DNA from: Spongilla lacustris
Taxonomy: Eukaryota; Porifera; Demospongiae; Spongillida; Spongillidae
Direction of reading: 5' to 3'
NCBI GenBank assembly: GCA_949361645.1
Contig: OX442419.1
Coordinates: forward strand, 11,225,109 to 11,289,108
Length of the DNA: 64,000 nt
The translations under genes and the position numbers were made by a program. Positions within the stretch are counted from its first letter, which is position 1. The number at the start of each line of letters is the position of its first letter. Below the pieces are notes generated by a model. That model worked only from the letters and a program-made list of their open reading frames with translations, searched no databases and was not told the origin of the DNA. Positions 34,444-46,876 of this stretch are shown piece by piece.

Positions 34444-37400
34444 GTAGATGAGGAACAAGAGGAAGAGGCAGTCATAGTGGACAAGAAAGCTGAAGTTAAA
34501 AGCAAGATAGCTGAGATTAATGACATGAAAGCTGAAATTAAGGGCAAGATAGCTGAAATTAAGAGCAAGGAAGCTGAAATTAAGCAGTGTGGAAAGGTAC
34601 AGCATAGATTTACAATGTATGATCCTTTTGATCAATGAGACCATGAGTTAATGTGGTGTTGTGACTAGCTGAAAGACAAGGTAAAACAGTTAACAAAAGA
34701 TAAAGATGAGGTACTGAAGCAGATAACTGCGCTACAGAATCAGCTAACTGCGCTACAGAATCAGCTAACTGCGCTACAGAATCATCTATCTCAGCTACAA
34801 GCACAGCAAACTGCACTGATAACTCACCAAAAAGGTAAGAAGCTGAAGAGGGATATGAAATATAAATATAAAACTAAATAGATGTGCTCTCTAAGTGACC
34901 ATCCATCCATAGCAACCTTCAATGTAGTGTAGGAAAGCAAGTAGGGGGGGGGGGGGGGGGGGAAGAGAGAGAGAAAAGAGAATACAAGTAAATAAAGACA
35001 TTCTCTAAGCGTAAGTTGGTGGTATATAGGATTTGAAGCCAATGGTGGTGTAAAAAGGAAGGAAACAAGGGTCAAATAATAAGGGAAAATGGAATAGTCC
35101 TATATTTAGCACACGAACAACATACTATATCCTATACATGTAGAAATGTGCTAAATATAGGACTATTCCATTTTCCCTTATTATTAGACCCTTGTTTCCT
35201 TCCTTTTTACACCACCATTGCCTTCAAATCCTATATACCACCAACTTTCTCATAGAGAATGTTTTTATTTACTTGTTTCATTGCTTTTTATTCATAATTG
35301 GATACTTTCAACCATCATGCTACATCTAAATATATTCACTTCGCAACAGACATTTCATCACTATTAATCTTATATAACCCAATAGTGGAAAGAGAGTACT
35401 TTGCATTTAAAAATACAAAGAGAACCATTAAATAATAGCCTCCGATGTTGCAATTATGATATCATAGAGAAACACTGATCACTTAGCTACGATCTGAACT
35501 TGGTATATATGACATTTACATAGTAATCATGTATATCTACATGTCATAACTCAGCCATGGATGATACATATTGTTCAGTACATAAACAATGTTATGCAGT
35601 GAAACTTTTACTCTCTCCAACTCTCTTGATATGACAGCAACAGGTGTGTCCACCATCTCTTCCTTTGTTAGTGTTCTGTAAATTAAAGTGATCTATGTCA
35701 ACTCAACTTGTAAACAGTATCCATGTAGATATGTTTCATACTCTGGCAGTAGTGAATCAGTGAATTCGTCATCATAACATACGCGACCATTGAGGTCACC
35801 TGACTCAGGAGAATAGTAGAGGTAGTAGTAGGTAAGGGGAGGAGTAGGGGTAGTAGTAGGTAAGAGGAGGAGTAGGGGTAATAGGTCATGGGTGTCCCCA
35901 GGGGGGCCATGCCCACCCCCCCCCTTGCACTTCTAATAAAACGTTAAAGTATTCAGTATTATGAATCGGCCGAAAGCGGACAACACCCCCATAGTAATAT
36001 TTGGCTGTCAAATGGCACCCCCTGGCCCCACCCTTCCAGAAATGCTGTGGGCGCCCATGGTAGTAGGTAACTGGAGGAGTAGGGGTAATGGTAGGAGTAG
36101 TGGTAGGTATTGGGAGGGGTAGGGGTAGTAATTAAATCGGTAAGGGGAGGAGTAGGGTACATAAGGGTAAGCAGGTATTTTGTCCGCCATTACACACACC
36201 TACCATTAGAGTACCAAGCTTCCGTATGTGGTTGTAAGAGGCATCACAAAAGAAAGGTTCTGTGATTTCAATAGCATGAATATCATGTAGAAATTCACCT
36301 AATTTTTCTATGCACACTCAGTGCCTTGTTAAGCAATGCACCTGCATTAACTTCACAAACAGCTGACCTTTTGTGCTAACCATGGGTGGGCATCATTTAG
36401 CCCATTTAACAGTATGCTATTCCTTACAATAGCCTACCTTTATATTCCATATGTTGTTTTTTTTGGTTCATTCAGGGAGAAGCTAAAAGGTACAGAAAAT
36501 GAACACATGCAATGAAATTACAATTACATGTACTCACAAAATCGTGTACATGTATCTACAAAACACCTACATGAAAATCTCTACTTGATAAACAGAAGCC
36601 ATGTTAAAACTGTTAATTGACCTGGGCAGACCTTTTTTTAGAACAAGTACACAATGAATTCTGACCTCTAGTTTACATAGGATAGCCCTAGTGCTTCTGC
36701 TTGTAACACACTTAGTATAGCCACACATCAATGTAAAGAATAGTGATACCACACTAGCGTGAATGTATAGATTTACATGACATCTGTACACGTGTACAAT
36801 GTATGCGTGTGACCTCTCAGTCACGTGGATACACTGATGTACATCTAACCCAAATACTTATTGTATCATGCACTCAGTCGAATTCGAACGTACCTATTGG
36901 GTTTGGTAGCTTTTCAAGTCTATTACCCCTGCGGTAGCATTTTTTCCAGCAGCATGCATGTTTGGCTGTCGGTCGTGCGTTCTTGGAATCGCATTCTTTT
37001 CGCTGAAGGAGAAGCGATGGAATCGTCCCGATGTTCTGCACTCTTCATGGCTCGTTGTATCGTTGCCTCGTTAATAGGCTCGAGGGTTCCGTCGATGTTT
37101 AGTAAATAGTGCTAATAGTGCCCAAACCGGATATGTGCCACAATTTCACTAGGTTAATAGGTGTAGTGCCCAGACCAAACACATTGGATTACAGATATGT
37201 ATACAGCTACAGTGTACTGGAGCCAAATATGACCAAGTTCTTAACTATTTGATCGTTTTGAGTCCTGTCAGATACAGGATGCTTAAATATACGTCATTTG
37301 CTGACATAACCACCGATATATACTATGTAGGCCTCGAGACGTTTTGACCACAGAAGCGAGAATGCCAATAAATTCTGAAGCCATTGGTGTGATTTTCATT

Positions 37401-40400
37401 TCTTAAAAGTGTTCCTATCCCGAGTTACGCGTGGTCAAGAAGAAGAAGGAGAAATACGTGAGACTGGGTACGAGTTTTGAAAATAGTTTTGTTTCTACAA
37501 CCACGCGGTTTTGTGATATCAAACAAACACAAAAGTGCTCGTTGTTGCCTTCTTGTACAATGGCAACAACAAGGTAAGCCATCCGCTCGTCAGGAGTCTT
37601 GTTAGAAGCGGGTCGCGTTTTAATGACATTCATAATCGGGGTCAAATCCTATATGAGTAACGTAACTCTCGATAACCTGTATGGCCATGATTTTCAAAAC
37701 AGTGAGGTCCCCAGTTATGTGGATAGCTGGAAAAAACCACAAGTTGTGACTGTTGTGATAACTGTTAATGATAGGTGATGATAGTCCTACCTCCAAAGTG
37801 ACCACAGAGGTGCACACCAGTTGGGGTCATAGCTTCCGGTTCATCATCTAATGTGGTCGTCAGGCTCAGTATCTAATGTAGGTTCAGTATCTAATGTGGT
37901 CATCAGGTTCATCATCTGATGTGGTCATCAGGTTCAGTATCTAATATACATTAAAGGATGACCAAGATGACCACATTATATGATGAACCTGATGACCACA
38001 TTAGATGATGAACCTGATGACAGTAGTCAGGTTCATCATCTAAATTTTGTTGTATACAATGTGCTCATCTGTCATCAAGTATGTTCATTGAGTACATGTA
38101 TGTACTTGTAGCAGAACAGTATTGTTTAGTCTGTGATTAAATACATTATGTAGTAATGTGCAATGATAGATCATTAATTGGAATAGAGTTCTACATTGGT
38201 GACTGATGCAGCAAAACACTTTGTGTAGGTGCCACGTGGTTCCGTGTTTAGTGATTTTGCTCATTTTGTGCCCCTGTTGTCCAGAGTACCTCTGCTTCAC
38301 TTGTGCAAGTCCATTTAAAAGAGCACATGGATATGGGGAGTTAAGCTCTCATACTACCTTGACACAGCACAATTTTTCTGTGCCAGCAAGTTTGGCATGG
38401 AATGGTTCAGTTAAAATTTGACATGAGAATACTGTCCGTGCCGGGCCGGAAGAGCAGGGTTTGCTGTTTGGCATGACACAGCACGGCTCGATTGTGGGGG
38501 ATATTATAGCAATTTAGCATGCATAGGAACTTGTTTCCTAAGTATTAAAATAGCCAGTTGGACCATGAAACAAACAGTTGATAAGGATTTGGGGGGTGTA
38601 ATCGATACCAGTGCAACTGGAAAGCTGTAAATGAAATCAATTGGTGTACAGCAAGATTGGTACTGAGGCCATTTGAGGTGTATTGCCATAATACTGTGTG
38701 TTATGAGAAAATGAGAAACCATGATTGCTCTTCTGTGCCTCTGATGGTTTATTTTCCTCGATTGCACAGATTTCTGGTAATATTGTAGCTATTTAAAAAA
38801 AAAAAACAATCGATACCACATAGCCACAAATGCGTATGAATGATGCTCAATAGTCGTGCCATGCTGAGCTGTTCTGCCATTGTCGTGTGTGAACGTGGTA
38901 TCAGTTTAAATTTTGAATTTTGGGTATTAGATCCATCATCTGTCAGGTTTATCCCATCATTAGGGAGGGCGGAATGAGCAGGGTTTCTGCAATCTATGTC
39001 AATAACAAGATATATAATGTTGTAATAGCATTATTATGACATGAGTATTTTGTCTTGCCATTAGAGCCATGTTTTTCCACTTCCATTTATTTAGAACGCC
39101 GATACATGTACCTTTACCTCTTACACCTTCACCTCTCCCTTTTACACCTTTGTAACTTAACATTTATGGGGTTTTGATTTTCACATTCAAGCAAGCATCA
39201 ATGATGAAGTATTATGTAGTTATTAAATGACGAAGTTAGTAAATAAGGTATGGAAGACACTGGCAAATAAAGCTACATGCATATCATTGGAACATGATTA
39301 CCCATTCTAATGGCATACATCCATCCACTCACCCACCTTTATCCATCCAATTTATCTATCCCACCCACCCACTCAAATTTTAGACAAGGGGGAATTGATT
39401 GAGAAGTTCAGAAAAGAGTCAGAGAAATTGATTGAGAAGTTCAGAAAAAAGTCAACCAAAGGTGAGTAAAAGATGTGGCATAATTATGCCAGTGCACAAA
39501 ATACATTATAATGGTTGATTTGGTAGCATAATTGCTAATCAAAAATGAGCCTAAAGGTCTGCCTTCTGCAGTGGTACATTAATTTCAACATGTAACATGA
39601 ATGCCTGCACATGAAATTTTTATCAGCGTTCGTTGTAGTGCTGAATGCTTTACCTAATGGTATCTTAATCTTAGCACACTTGTGACTACGTTCCTGTTTC
39701 ACAATGGACAGTGTTAAGCACTTAGGGCTACTTGCCCTGTAGGGCCAGCGGTTGATGGAACCTACCAATTTGCATGACCCCACTGCCATTTATTATTGTT
39801 GTTACCAAGTATTAATTTACCTTAATAGTCTGCAGATGATGTACTTTAACCGATTATTTGCTAAGCTTTCCATGAACTAATTCACTTCCGTGTAGCTTAA
39901 TGTTTTTAAGCTGATTAGGTATCCCGTGCATTTTTTGACACAGAATGGTAGGACATTTGAATACGCAACCTGTGTTCAAAAAACTCTAAGAGTCCAAGGG
40001 CTAACCCTAGGCTGAATTAGTTTGTTTCCAGCACGTTGGCTAGTGCATCATTGATTAGATAGCCGCTCGTGCAAAAGACTGCTTTCCCAGTTGGGGCTTT
40101 TTACTTCCTCTTGGTTGTTAAGCTTATGTTCACTCATATTAGTCGGCACTATAACGTTCTAAGTACTCGTTTAGCCTGTGCTTGGTTGTACAAAGTCGAA
40201 TCTCATTTATATTGTCATACCGTGCCGTGTTTACATTCAACGTAGGCTAACTATAGCCTTACCTACCATTGTTTCTACGTGAAAGTAGGGTCCTTGCTGA
40301 TTACAAAACATGCATTTGAAGCACAGAATACGTAGCCATTTGTTTTATAGTATGTATGACACACAGCTGGACACAAATTTGTGTCTACCGCGTTCACGTA

Positions 40401-40896
40401 ACATAATTAAACTGACGCAAATTTGCATCTTCCGCGTATAATTGGTTAATAGTATGGGATTTAGAGATAAGGGGTGTATGGATGGAAAAGGATATGAAAT
40501 TTTGCACTATTCTCTGAACTATTTACCTATCGTAATTATAATGATGTTTATTAGCATTAGTTTGAACTAGTTTTGGATCTTGAAGATGTGGGTGTTGATT
40601 TTCAAATTGAAAGGTTAGCTGTGTAACTTATAATAGCACCACATCCGCGATTTGGGGGCGATAGGTCCTTTTTTATTGAAATCTCAGAGAGTTCGGTAAT
40701 ATTGACATCCATTAGAAAGGAATGATATTAATAAAACATATTGAGATTTGTTCTCCATTGATTTAGGCTATGCTCAAGAGGAACGCAAGAAATATAGTAA
40801 GTTAACTGTCCATCCTTGCTTACAACATTTCACTAGGATTTTGGATTTTACTTCTGTTAAACAAACATGCAGATTCTGTCCAAGACATTATGTCAG
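34444..40896 (+). CDS. Series of small coiled-coil exons, possibly the 5' part of the CRN-like gene
   Basis: Five exons with matching phases: 34444-34596, 34669-34834, 39384-39461, 40767-40796 and 40873-40896. The first is acidic then repeats an 11-residue pattern (K.KIAEI..K.AEI). The second contains tandem QNQLTAL heptad-like repeats ending in LQAQQTALITHQKG. The third duplicates ELIEKFRKES as EKLIEKFRKKS. The last two encode GYAQEERKKY and NSVQDIMS. Together they predict a long parallel coiled coil. The last four share phase 1, which also fits the exon at 48298, so all could belong to one gene with the Crinkler/RHS-like domain. The start codon is not identified. The 4.5-kb intron contains foldbacks and tandem repeats. 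Confidence 0.6.
34986..35275. mobile_element. Foldback element, arms about 128 bp, in an intron
   Basis: Arm 34986-35113 pairs with 35148-35275. Shared blocks include AGTTGGTGGTATATAGGATT and GGAATAGTCCTATATTTAGC. A G homopolymer (about 34946-34962) precedes it. It lies in the intron after the exon at 34669-34834. Confidence 0.85.
35820..36165. repeat. GTAGTAGG/GGAGGAGTAGGGG-rich tandem tract with an insertion
   Basis: Irregular copies of GGAGGAGTAGGGGTAGTAGT on both sides of a foreign segment at about 35888-36059. That segment begins CATGGGTGTCCCC and ends GGGCGCCCATGG, so its ends are roughly inverted, like a small MITE inserted into the tract. Confidence 0.6.
36200..37830. other. Non-coding intronic stretch
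   Basis: No exon or repeat recognised. Short open frames lack splice support. Confidence 0.4.
37838..38043. repeat. Short tandem repeat with internal inversion
   Basis: Copies of a ~26-bp unit (ATCTAATGTGGTCATCAGGT plus TCATC or TCAGT). The unit switches to the opposite orientation near 37966-38020, then back. This makes a local palindrome. Confidence 0.8.
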
Positions 40897-40942
40897 GTAA
40901 GATGGTGTTAAGATTCCATTAGCCAGGCATGCAAACACAAAG

Positions 40943-42467
40943 CGAGACAATCCATAGTAGAGCACCACAACTTTTGCCACGACCCTTTTCATTTTTCAAC
41001 AATCTAATAGGGCTCATTGATATTAGTTGTTATTCACAGTTTCACTTTCGGATACACTTCAGTTAATTGACAATATTTTGTCAACTTCGTAAGCACCATG
41101 AAATTTTGTGATCACTATGACTGTTTTGCAAAGCTACAGTAATGTGTTCATATGGTTTTGATTGAAACTGTTACTAATACTAGAATGCACTCACCTCATG
41201 GGTTGTGTGAAAACCTTAATAATGACTAGTTGTTTTACACTTCTCAAATTATCTCAAAACACCCCTATTCATTTCTCTATTTCAATTTAACCCCATGACA
41301 AGAAAGGTTATGAAGTAGTTAATGCATTAAAATTAATTTTTGGTATAGTAAGTTTTGTGTCAAAAACATGTTTCTTTGAGCTGCCGCTTGACCACATAGT
41401 TTACACAGACGTAATGATGCTGTTAAAACAGACGTAACTACGATAGAGGGCGTAGCCCAAGTTGCAAAAGAACGAGAAGGTCACGTTGCACTCTGCGCTA
41501 AGCTTCGTACGCTTGCTAATTAGCACATGAGTGTCCCGATACAACAATAGTAGCGCCCTAAGCAGGTTTATCCGCAGACTCAGAATATTCCCGTCATTCC
41601 AGCTTCAACTCTTGTTGACCCCCACTGCTACAGGCTTAGTGATACTGTATCGCTCGAAGAGCCCTTCAAGTTAGACTGAGTAGTTTTTTTTTGCTTTTTT
41701 TTTGCTGCACTACACAAATGGTGTGGTCTTTGTGCACATGTATATGAGTAGCATGTACAATTTTGCTATGCTTTATAGAGTGCTACTATTGTTGTAGCGG
41801 GATCAAAGTGTCATGCGTGCTAGAAGTGCATATTAGCAAGCGTACGAAGCTTAGCGCAGAGTGCAACGTGAGTTATGTGACCTTCCCGTTCTTTTGCAAC
41901 TTGGGCTACGCCCTTCTATTGTAGTTACATCTGTTTTAATAGCATCGTTACGTCTGTGTAAACTTTGTGGTCAAGCGGCAACTCAAGGAAACATGATGTT
42001 TTTGACACAAATCAATTTATAACTTACTAGCGGAACGGATACCCAAAATTAATTTTAATGCATTAACTACTTCATAACCTATCTTGTCATGGGGTTAAAT
42101 TGAAATAAAGAAATGAATAGGGGTGTTTTGAGATAATTTAAGAAGTGTAAAACAACTAGTCAAAATATTAAGTTTATTAAGGTTTTCACACAACACATAC
42201 ATATGTGTACCACCATGAGTTGAGTGCATTCTAGTATTAGTAACAGTTTCAATCAAAACCTTTATGGACACATTACTGTAGCTTTGCAAAACAGAGTGAT
42301 CACAAAATTTCATGGCGCTTATAAAGTTGACAAAATATTGTCAATTAACCGAAGTGTATCCGAAAGTGAAACTGTGCATAATAACTAATCTCAATGAGCC
42401 CTATTAGATTGCTGAAAAATGAAAAGGATTTGAGAGGGTCGTGGCAAAAGTACTATGGATTGTCTCA
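40943..42467. mobile_element. Large foldback element, arms about 600 bp
   Basis: Arm 40943-41523 pairs with 41831-42467 through its whole length. Outer ends are CGAGACAATCCATAG and CTATGGATTGTCTC. Shared landmarks include GTTTCACTTTCGGATACACT, CAATATTTTGTCAA, AACACCCCTATTCATTTC and GCTTCGTACGCTTGCTAAT. The 300-bp centre carries no recognised gene. It is the largest palindrome in the window. Confidence 0.9.
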
Positions 42468-43498
42468 AGCATGATTTTGCTATGTATATACAATGTAAGA
42501 ATGTAGTAAGTATAAATTTGTAATGGCATCAAATCCATAATCCCTTGTTTGCTTACTTTTTACTCAATTGATACTAAGAAATCCTATATCATTTAAATGG
42601 AGAATGATTTATAACTGCTATTAATAAAATCAATTGTAATAAAATCAGAAAGTTGTATCTAGGATTTTGTTGCTGAAAGGAGGGATTATTTAAATTGTAA
42701 CATACAAATAGTGCTAAATTAGCTGTATCGGAAGCACTGTAACATGCTTTTATGGTTGTTGAATTGCAGGGTCTCTGTGTTTCGTTTCTTTTTTATTTCT
42801 GCACGGTCACTTATATGTACACTAATTAATGTGTGCAGCTATCGATAACACGAAGCTGCACCACTTCTCAAAAATGTGTTGTACACCAAATAAACACTGG
42901 AAATGTATACAAAAGCCAAAAATCATTAATAGCGAGGTCTATCATCATAGTGGGTGTAGCCCAACTTTCAAATTGTGAGCGTATAGGTTGGGCTACATCC
43001 ACTCGTGTCTTGCAGAGCTACCACCTCGTATGTGTTCCGTGAGATTCTATGACTTTCACTTCTGCCATAATCTATGGTGGTCAACCTCTAGAGTCAGCTC
43101 TACACTTGTTAATTAGATGTATGCGTCAGTACATATGAACATGACCACCTATTATTTTGCTCATAGTTATTAGTACATGTATTTTCTCTTCTCGTAAAAG
43201 CCGGACTAATTAATGGGCCTTGAACCACTGTGCATACTACACATATGTTAGCTGTTGTATGTAAGCACCATTGCACGCGCACTGTGCAGCTGCTGGTTGT
43301 TTTATATCAACCGTACTCCTATTTGTAAGGTCTGATAGGTTTTCTGTGACCGGAGTATGATTTGAATCAGGTTCGGTGGACAATCGAACCGGAGAGCAAC
43401 TGTACTCCGCTTCCAGTACAGCTAAATTTTATTGTTGCATTCTGTATATGTTACTGAACCCTAATATAAATTGATATGTTATTATTACTTTTACAGTA

Positions 43499-44720
43499 TT
43501 AACCCTATACTGACTAATTAGCAATTAACGGAAATGCCCTCCCAGCAAAATTAAATTTTAACAGTTAATCTCAATGGAGGCTTATAGTTATACAGACGCA
43601 TCCAGCTGCCAAAACTAAAAGACTTTTTAATGGGCAAGTTAACCTTTAATCTCCCTTTGGCCTACGCATAGGATTAGCATCCTACGCGTAGGAAGCAAGT
43701 TAAAATTAATTTTTAGCAAACTCATAATCAAAAAATAAACCAAAATTTCATTGTACTGTAGAAATGGTTATTAATTCAGAAAATATCTTGCAATTCTTCA
43801 AAGATTGTCAAATACAATCTATACTGCATTGCTAAAACATATATTTGCGGTAAATTGCAAAACAACTTAAAGTACCAAAAAGTAATGTTGGGAAGATCAG
43901 AGCTACATTTTAAAAGGAGGTAGTAGGACAGGTCTTTTGCACTAAGCATATTAAAAAGTACATTGTAGATTTGGAAATTGCTAGCTCCACAAGCTTATGA
44001 ACGATAGATATTTGTCAGACGCATGTTGCGGGAATAGCCAAGTGAATGGACAAACATACAGTGCATTTTCGGTAAAAATGGCAAAATCAATTAGAGTTAA
44101 AAACACTGCCGTAGAATGTATAAAGTAGCCAACACATCATGCTTCAAAAACATTCAAAAAAGTTGTACTTGTCGTACTTTTTTCTGTGACAATTAAATTC
44201 TCTACATAATGCATTTTTAAGAACCGTATCTGTTTATTAGCATTGTGTAAACCAAGGGTGTGATTTAAAAAATAGACTGACAATTGGTAAATTTAGCATA
44301 GAGAAATGGATATCAAAAAACTGCATTTCTATTTATAATGAATTTTCAAATATTGGTCCTACGCGTAGGACTTGGACCTGGAGAATTAAGGTTAATAGCG
44401 AAGGTTGTATAGTTGTTTCTTAATGTACTGTCGCTAACAAATCGTTCGTTAGAAGTGTTACTATGAAAACAGCGCTTCATATGGTACAGCTGCTATTGTC
44501 ATAATTAAGCACACTTTTCAACCCGCGTGTGTTGTCGTACAGTTTCTCATACAGCTGTATCTGTTGCCTACATTGAATATGTGTTACTAAAATCAAGGTA
44601 AAATGACTTAGGGAAGGGATACTTTAAAGTTGTTTGTTATGCAATAATCGGAGGCGCCGTTTAATGTCATTTGCTGGGAATGGGCTAATAATTTGACGTC
44701 AACTGCTGTGATAGGGTTAA
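43499..44720. mobile_element. TTAA-flanked element containing a second TTAA element
   Basis: TTAA at 43499-43502 and 44717-44720. Both ends begin TTAACCCTAT reading inward and share an imperfect inner part around CCTCCCAGCAAAATTAAA / CATTCCCAGCAAATGACATT. This suggests a piggyBac- or Kolobok-type non-autonomous element. It is split by the element at 43639-44395. Confidence 0.7.
43639..44395. mobile_element. Inner TTAA-flanked MITE with CCTACGCGTAGG palindromes
   Basis: TTAA at 43639-43642 and 44392-44395. Inverted ends are TTAACCTTTAATCTCC and TTAACCTTAATTCTCC. Each sub-end has the palindrome TCCTACGCGTAGGA (about 43680-43692 and 44357-44370). The AT-rich interior has no gene. Confidence 0.75.
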
Positions 44721-45453
44721 TGTCTAGGTGCATATGTCTACTGTGGTGTACAGAAAATAAATTAATTCCTATTCTGCCAGTTTAACACCTTTTACATTTG
44801 ACATTGGATGGTGCATGCTTGTTGTAAAGATCCTTTGGAGCTTGGTCGGATATTGCCTAGCCCTAATTCTGTTTCTATGCTACCAATTTAGTGCGTCAAA
44901 GCAATGTTATTTGACTGCAGTCACAGTATAAAAAAACGTGTCAAATCAAAGTTTGATTTGAAATTGATATATAACACCAATGTTATTGTAACCATGTGTG
45001 GCGGTGTATCACAACCGAACTGCTTCACTTTGATGCACTAACTTGAGACCAGAGAAAAGATATTACAGTCAGCATGTCGGATAACAGCTGGACATCGGAC
45101 ATTTTCTGATCAATTTTGCAACTTGTCTGGGTAGTTTTGTGCATGTGCGGTAATAATGTTTGTGCGAAGTATTAATTGAGCGCGAGTGGCTGCGATAGCA
45201 ACTCGGCAATATTGCACATGCATGAATTATCAAAACAGGTGTTTGTTATTTTCATTAGCTTTGTTAGTCATCCTAGATTAAATTTTAAGTACGCAAGTTG
45301 AATTCAAACAACTTAGGAGTCCAAGGGTTATCGTTTGGCTGAATTAAAGCGTTTCTACACTAGCAACCGCAATCCGGATTGAGAGTGTGTCCACACTAGC
45401 TAATTAGCATTCGTACCCATGATAGAAAATGGCTGCTGTTTAATTCACTTTAG

Positions 45454-45680
45454 AGTTTGGAGGAAACTCGCACATTTGGGTGGGGGGCAGATGTGCAACA
45501 ACAGCTCGATGGACTTGTACGCGACAAGTTAATCTATCAGCGAATAGCTACTGCACTGCGAGTACGATCGTGCGTGGGAGCAGTGTGTCCTGGAGATGAA
45601 AAACCTAGTGCAGAAATACAAAAAGGTTGCAAGCATGCATGATCCATACAATTATATGAGACGTAAACGTGCACAGGTTA
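45454..45680 (+). pseudogene. Frameshifted Myb/SANT-like DNA-binding domain
   Basis: One frame reads LEETRTF, then DVQQQLDGLVRDKLIYQRIA and TALR. A +1 change then continues as EYDRAWEQCVLEMKNLVQKY then KKVASMHD. Together they follow the trihelix/Myb-like pattern common in transposon-encoded accessory proteins (W...E...L.......QR.A..L.......A.EQC....K.L...Y). The frameshift near 45555 and the lack of a following exon mark it as broken. It lies 250 bp left of the TIR element at 45934. Confidence 0.5.
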
Positions 45681-45933
45681 AAAGGACTGTAATGGAGGTA
45701 GTAATGGTATATACATGTAACAGGACAACGCTATGTGTCCCTTTTTTTTCTAAGGTGACTTTTGCGTAGCTCCATGTATGCCGCTAAGCAAATATATGCC
45801 ATTCCCAACGGGTTTCATGTGGACTCGAGACAGCGGCCATTAATTTTGTCCTCTCACTCCAGGTGGAGTTGGCAGCCTGCACAATTTCACCAAGCCATAC
45901 ATGTACCCCCAGCATTACCAACCCCCCTAGAAC

Positions 45934-46780
45934 TACAGTGCTTGTCACAAAGAGAGTAGAAAACCAAACATTTCTGTGATGTCGAATGGTTGCTGCAGTA
46001 GCGGGTGTGTTCGTACTCCTGAATTCGGTCCTGGTTCTGGTTCTTTTTAGAACCTCACAGGCCTACCCGATGGTGCTGATGTCAGAAAGCATAAAACCAT
46101 AAGGTAACAGACCATCGCTATTGCAACACAGCGCTCCAGCAAAATTGCTGCAAAAAGAGCTATATCAGGCTTTGCGAAAGCGGGTGAAAAAGCCAAAAGT
46201 AGTAAGCACGTGTTGCGAATTGTCTTTGAGTATTCGCCACCACTATACTGTAGTGACGTATCCTAATAATTAAAATCATTCTTGCAAGGTCAGGGAGATC
46301 ACAATAACCCATACGTTAAAACTTAAAACAACTTCTGCGAATATTTTATACCGACAGCATATTAAAAATTGGCATATAAAAACTGCAGGCATTTTGCAAT
46401 ATGATTCCTAAAAAGTGGAGCTTAACTCGAATTTTTGCCCTTAGTCCCAACAGACCTCTGAAATACGATGATCAGTAACTGATTTCCATAACCGCTGGGG
46501 GCGTATAGCTCAAATTGTTACCAGAGATGGCTACCAAGGCGTTGAACTTGCAAAAATAATTTAAGGCCTTAACTGTAATTGGTTTGGTCTCCAGACACAT
46601 AAATAGACACTAAAAGATGGAGCTTGTTTATTGTTGTATAAAAACACAAACAAGGCACGTGATATTGTTGTTTTCATATCATGTGATGCAGAATTCTAAA
46701 ATTGTCATTTGCATCCTTATAGCGGAGATATTCCTGTGAAAACATTTTGGTTTTCTACTCTCTTTGTGACAAGCACTGTA
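45934..46780. mobile_element. Tc1-type non-autonomous element with perfect 34-bp TIRs (copy 2)
   Basis: Identical inverted ends, 45934-45967 and 46747-46780, beginning TACAGTGCTTGTCACAAAGA. TA is at each end. The interior from about 45985 aligns with 18856-19773, including the remains of the exon-like segment, which here is frameshifted (GTACTCCTGAATTCGGTCC). The element is 847 bp and encodes no transposase. Confidence 0.85.
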
Positions 46781-46876
46781 AGCAATTCCAACCCAAATGA
46801 GGGTTGGAAGGTCAAACTTGAGCAAGCACTGCCACAATTCAACAGATAATAAACATTATTGAACTTGCTATTCTGT

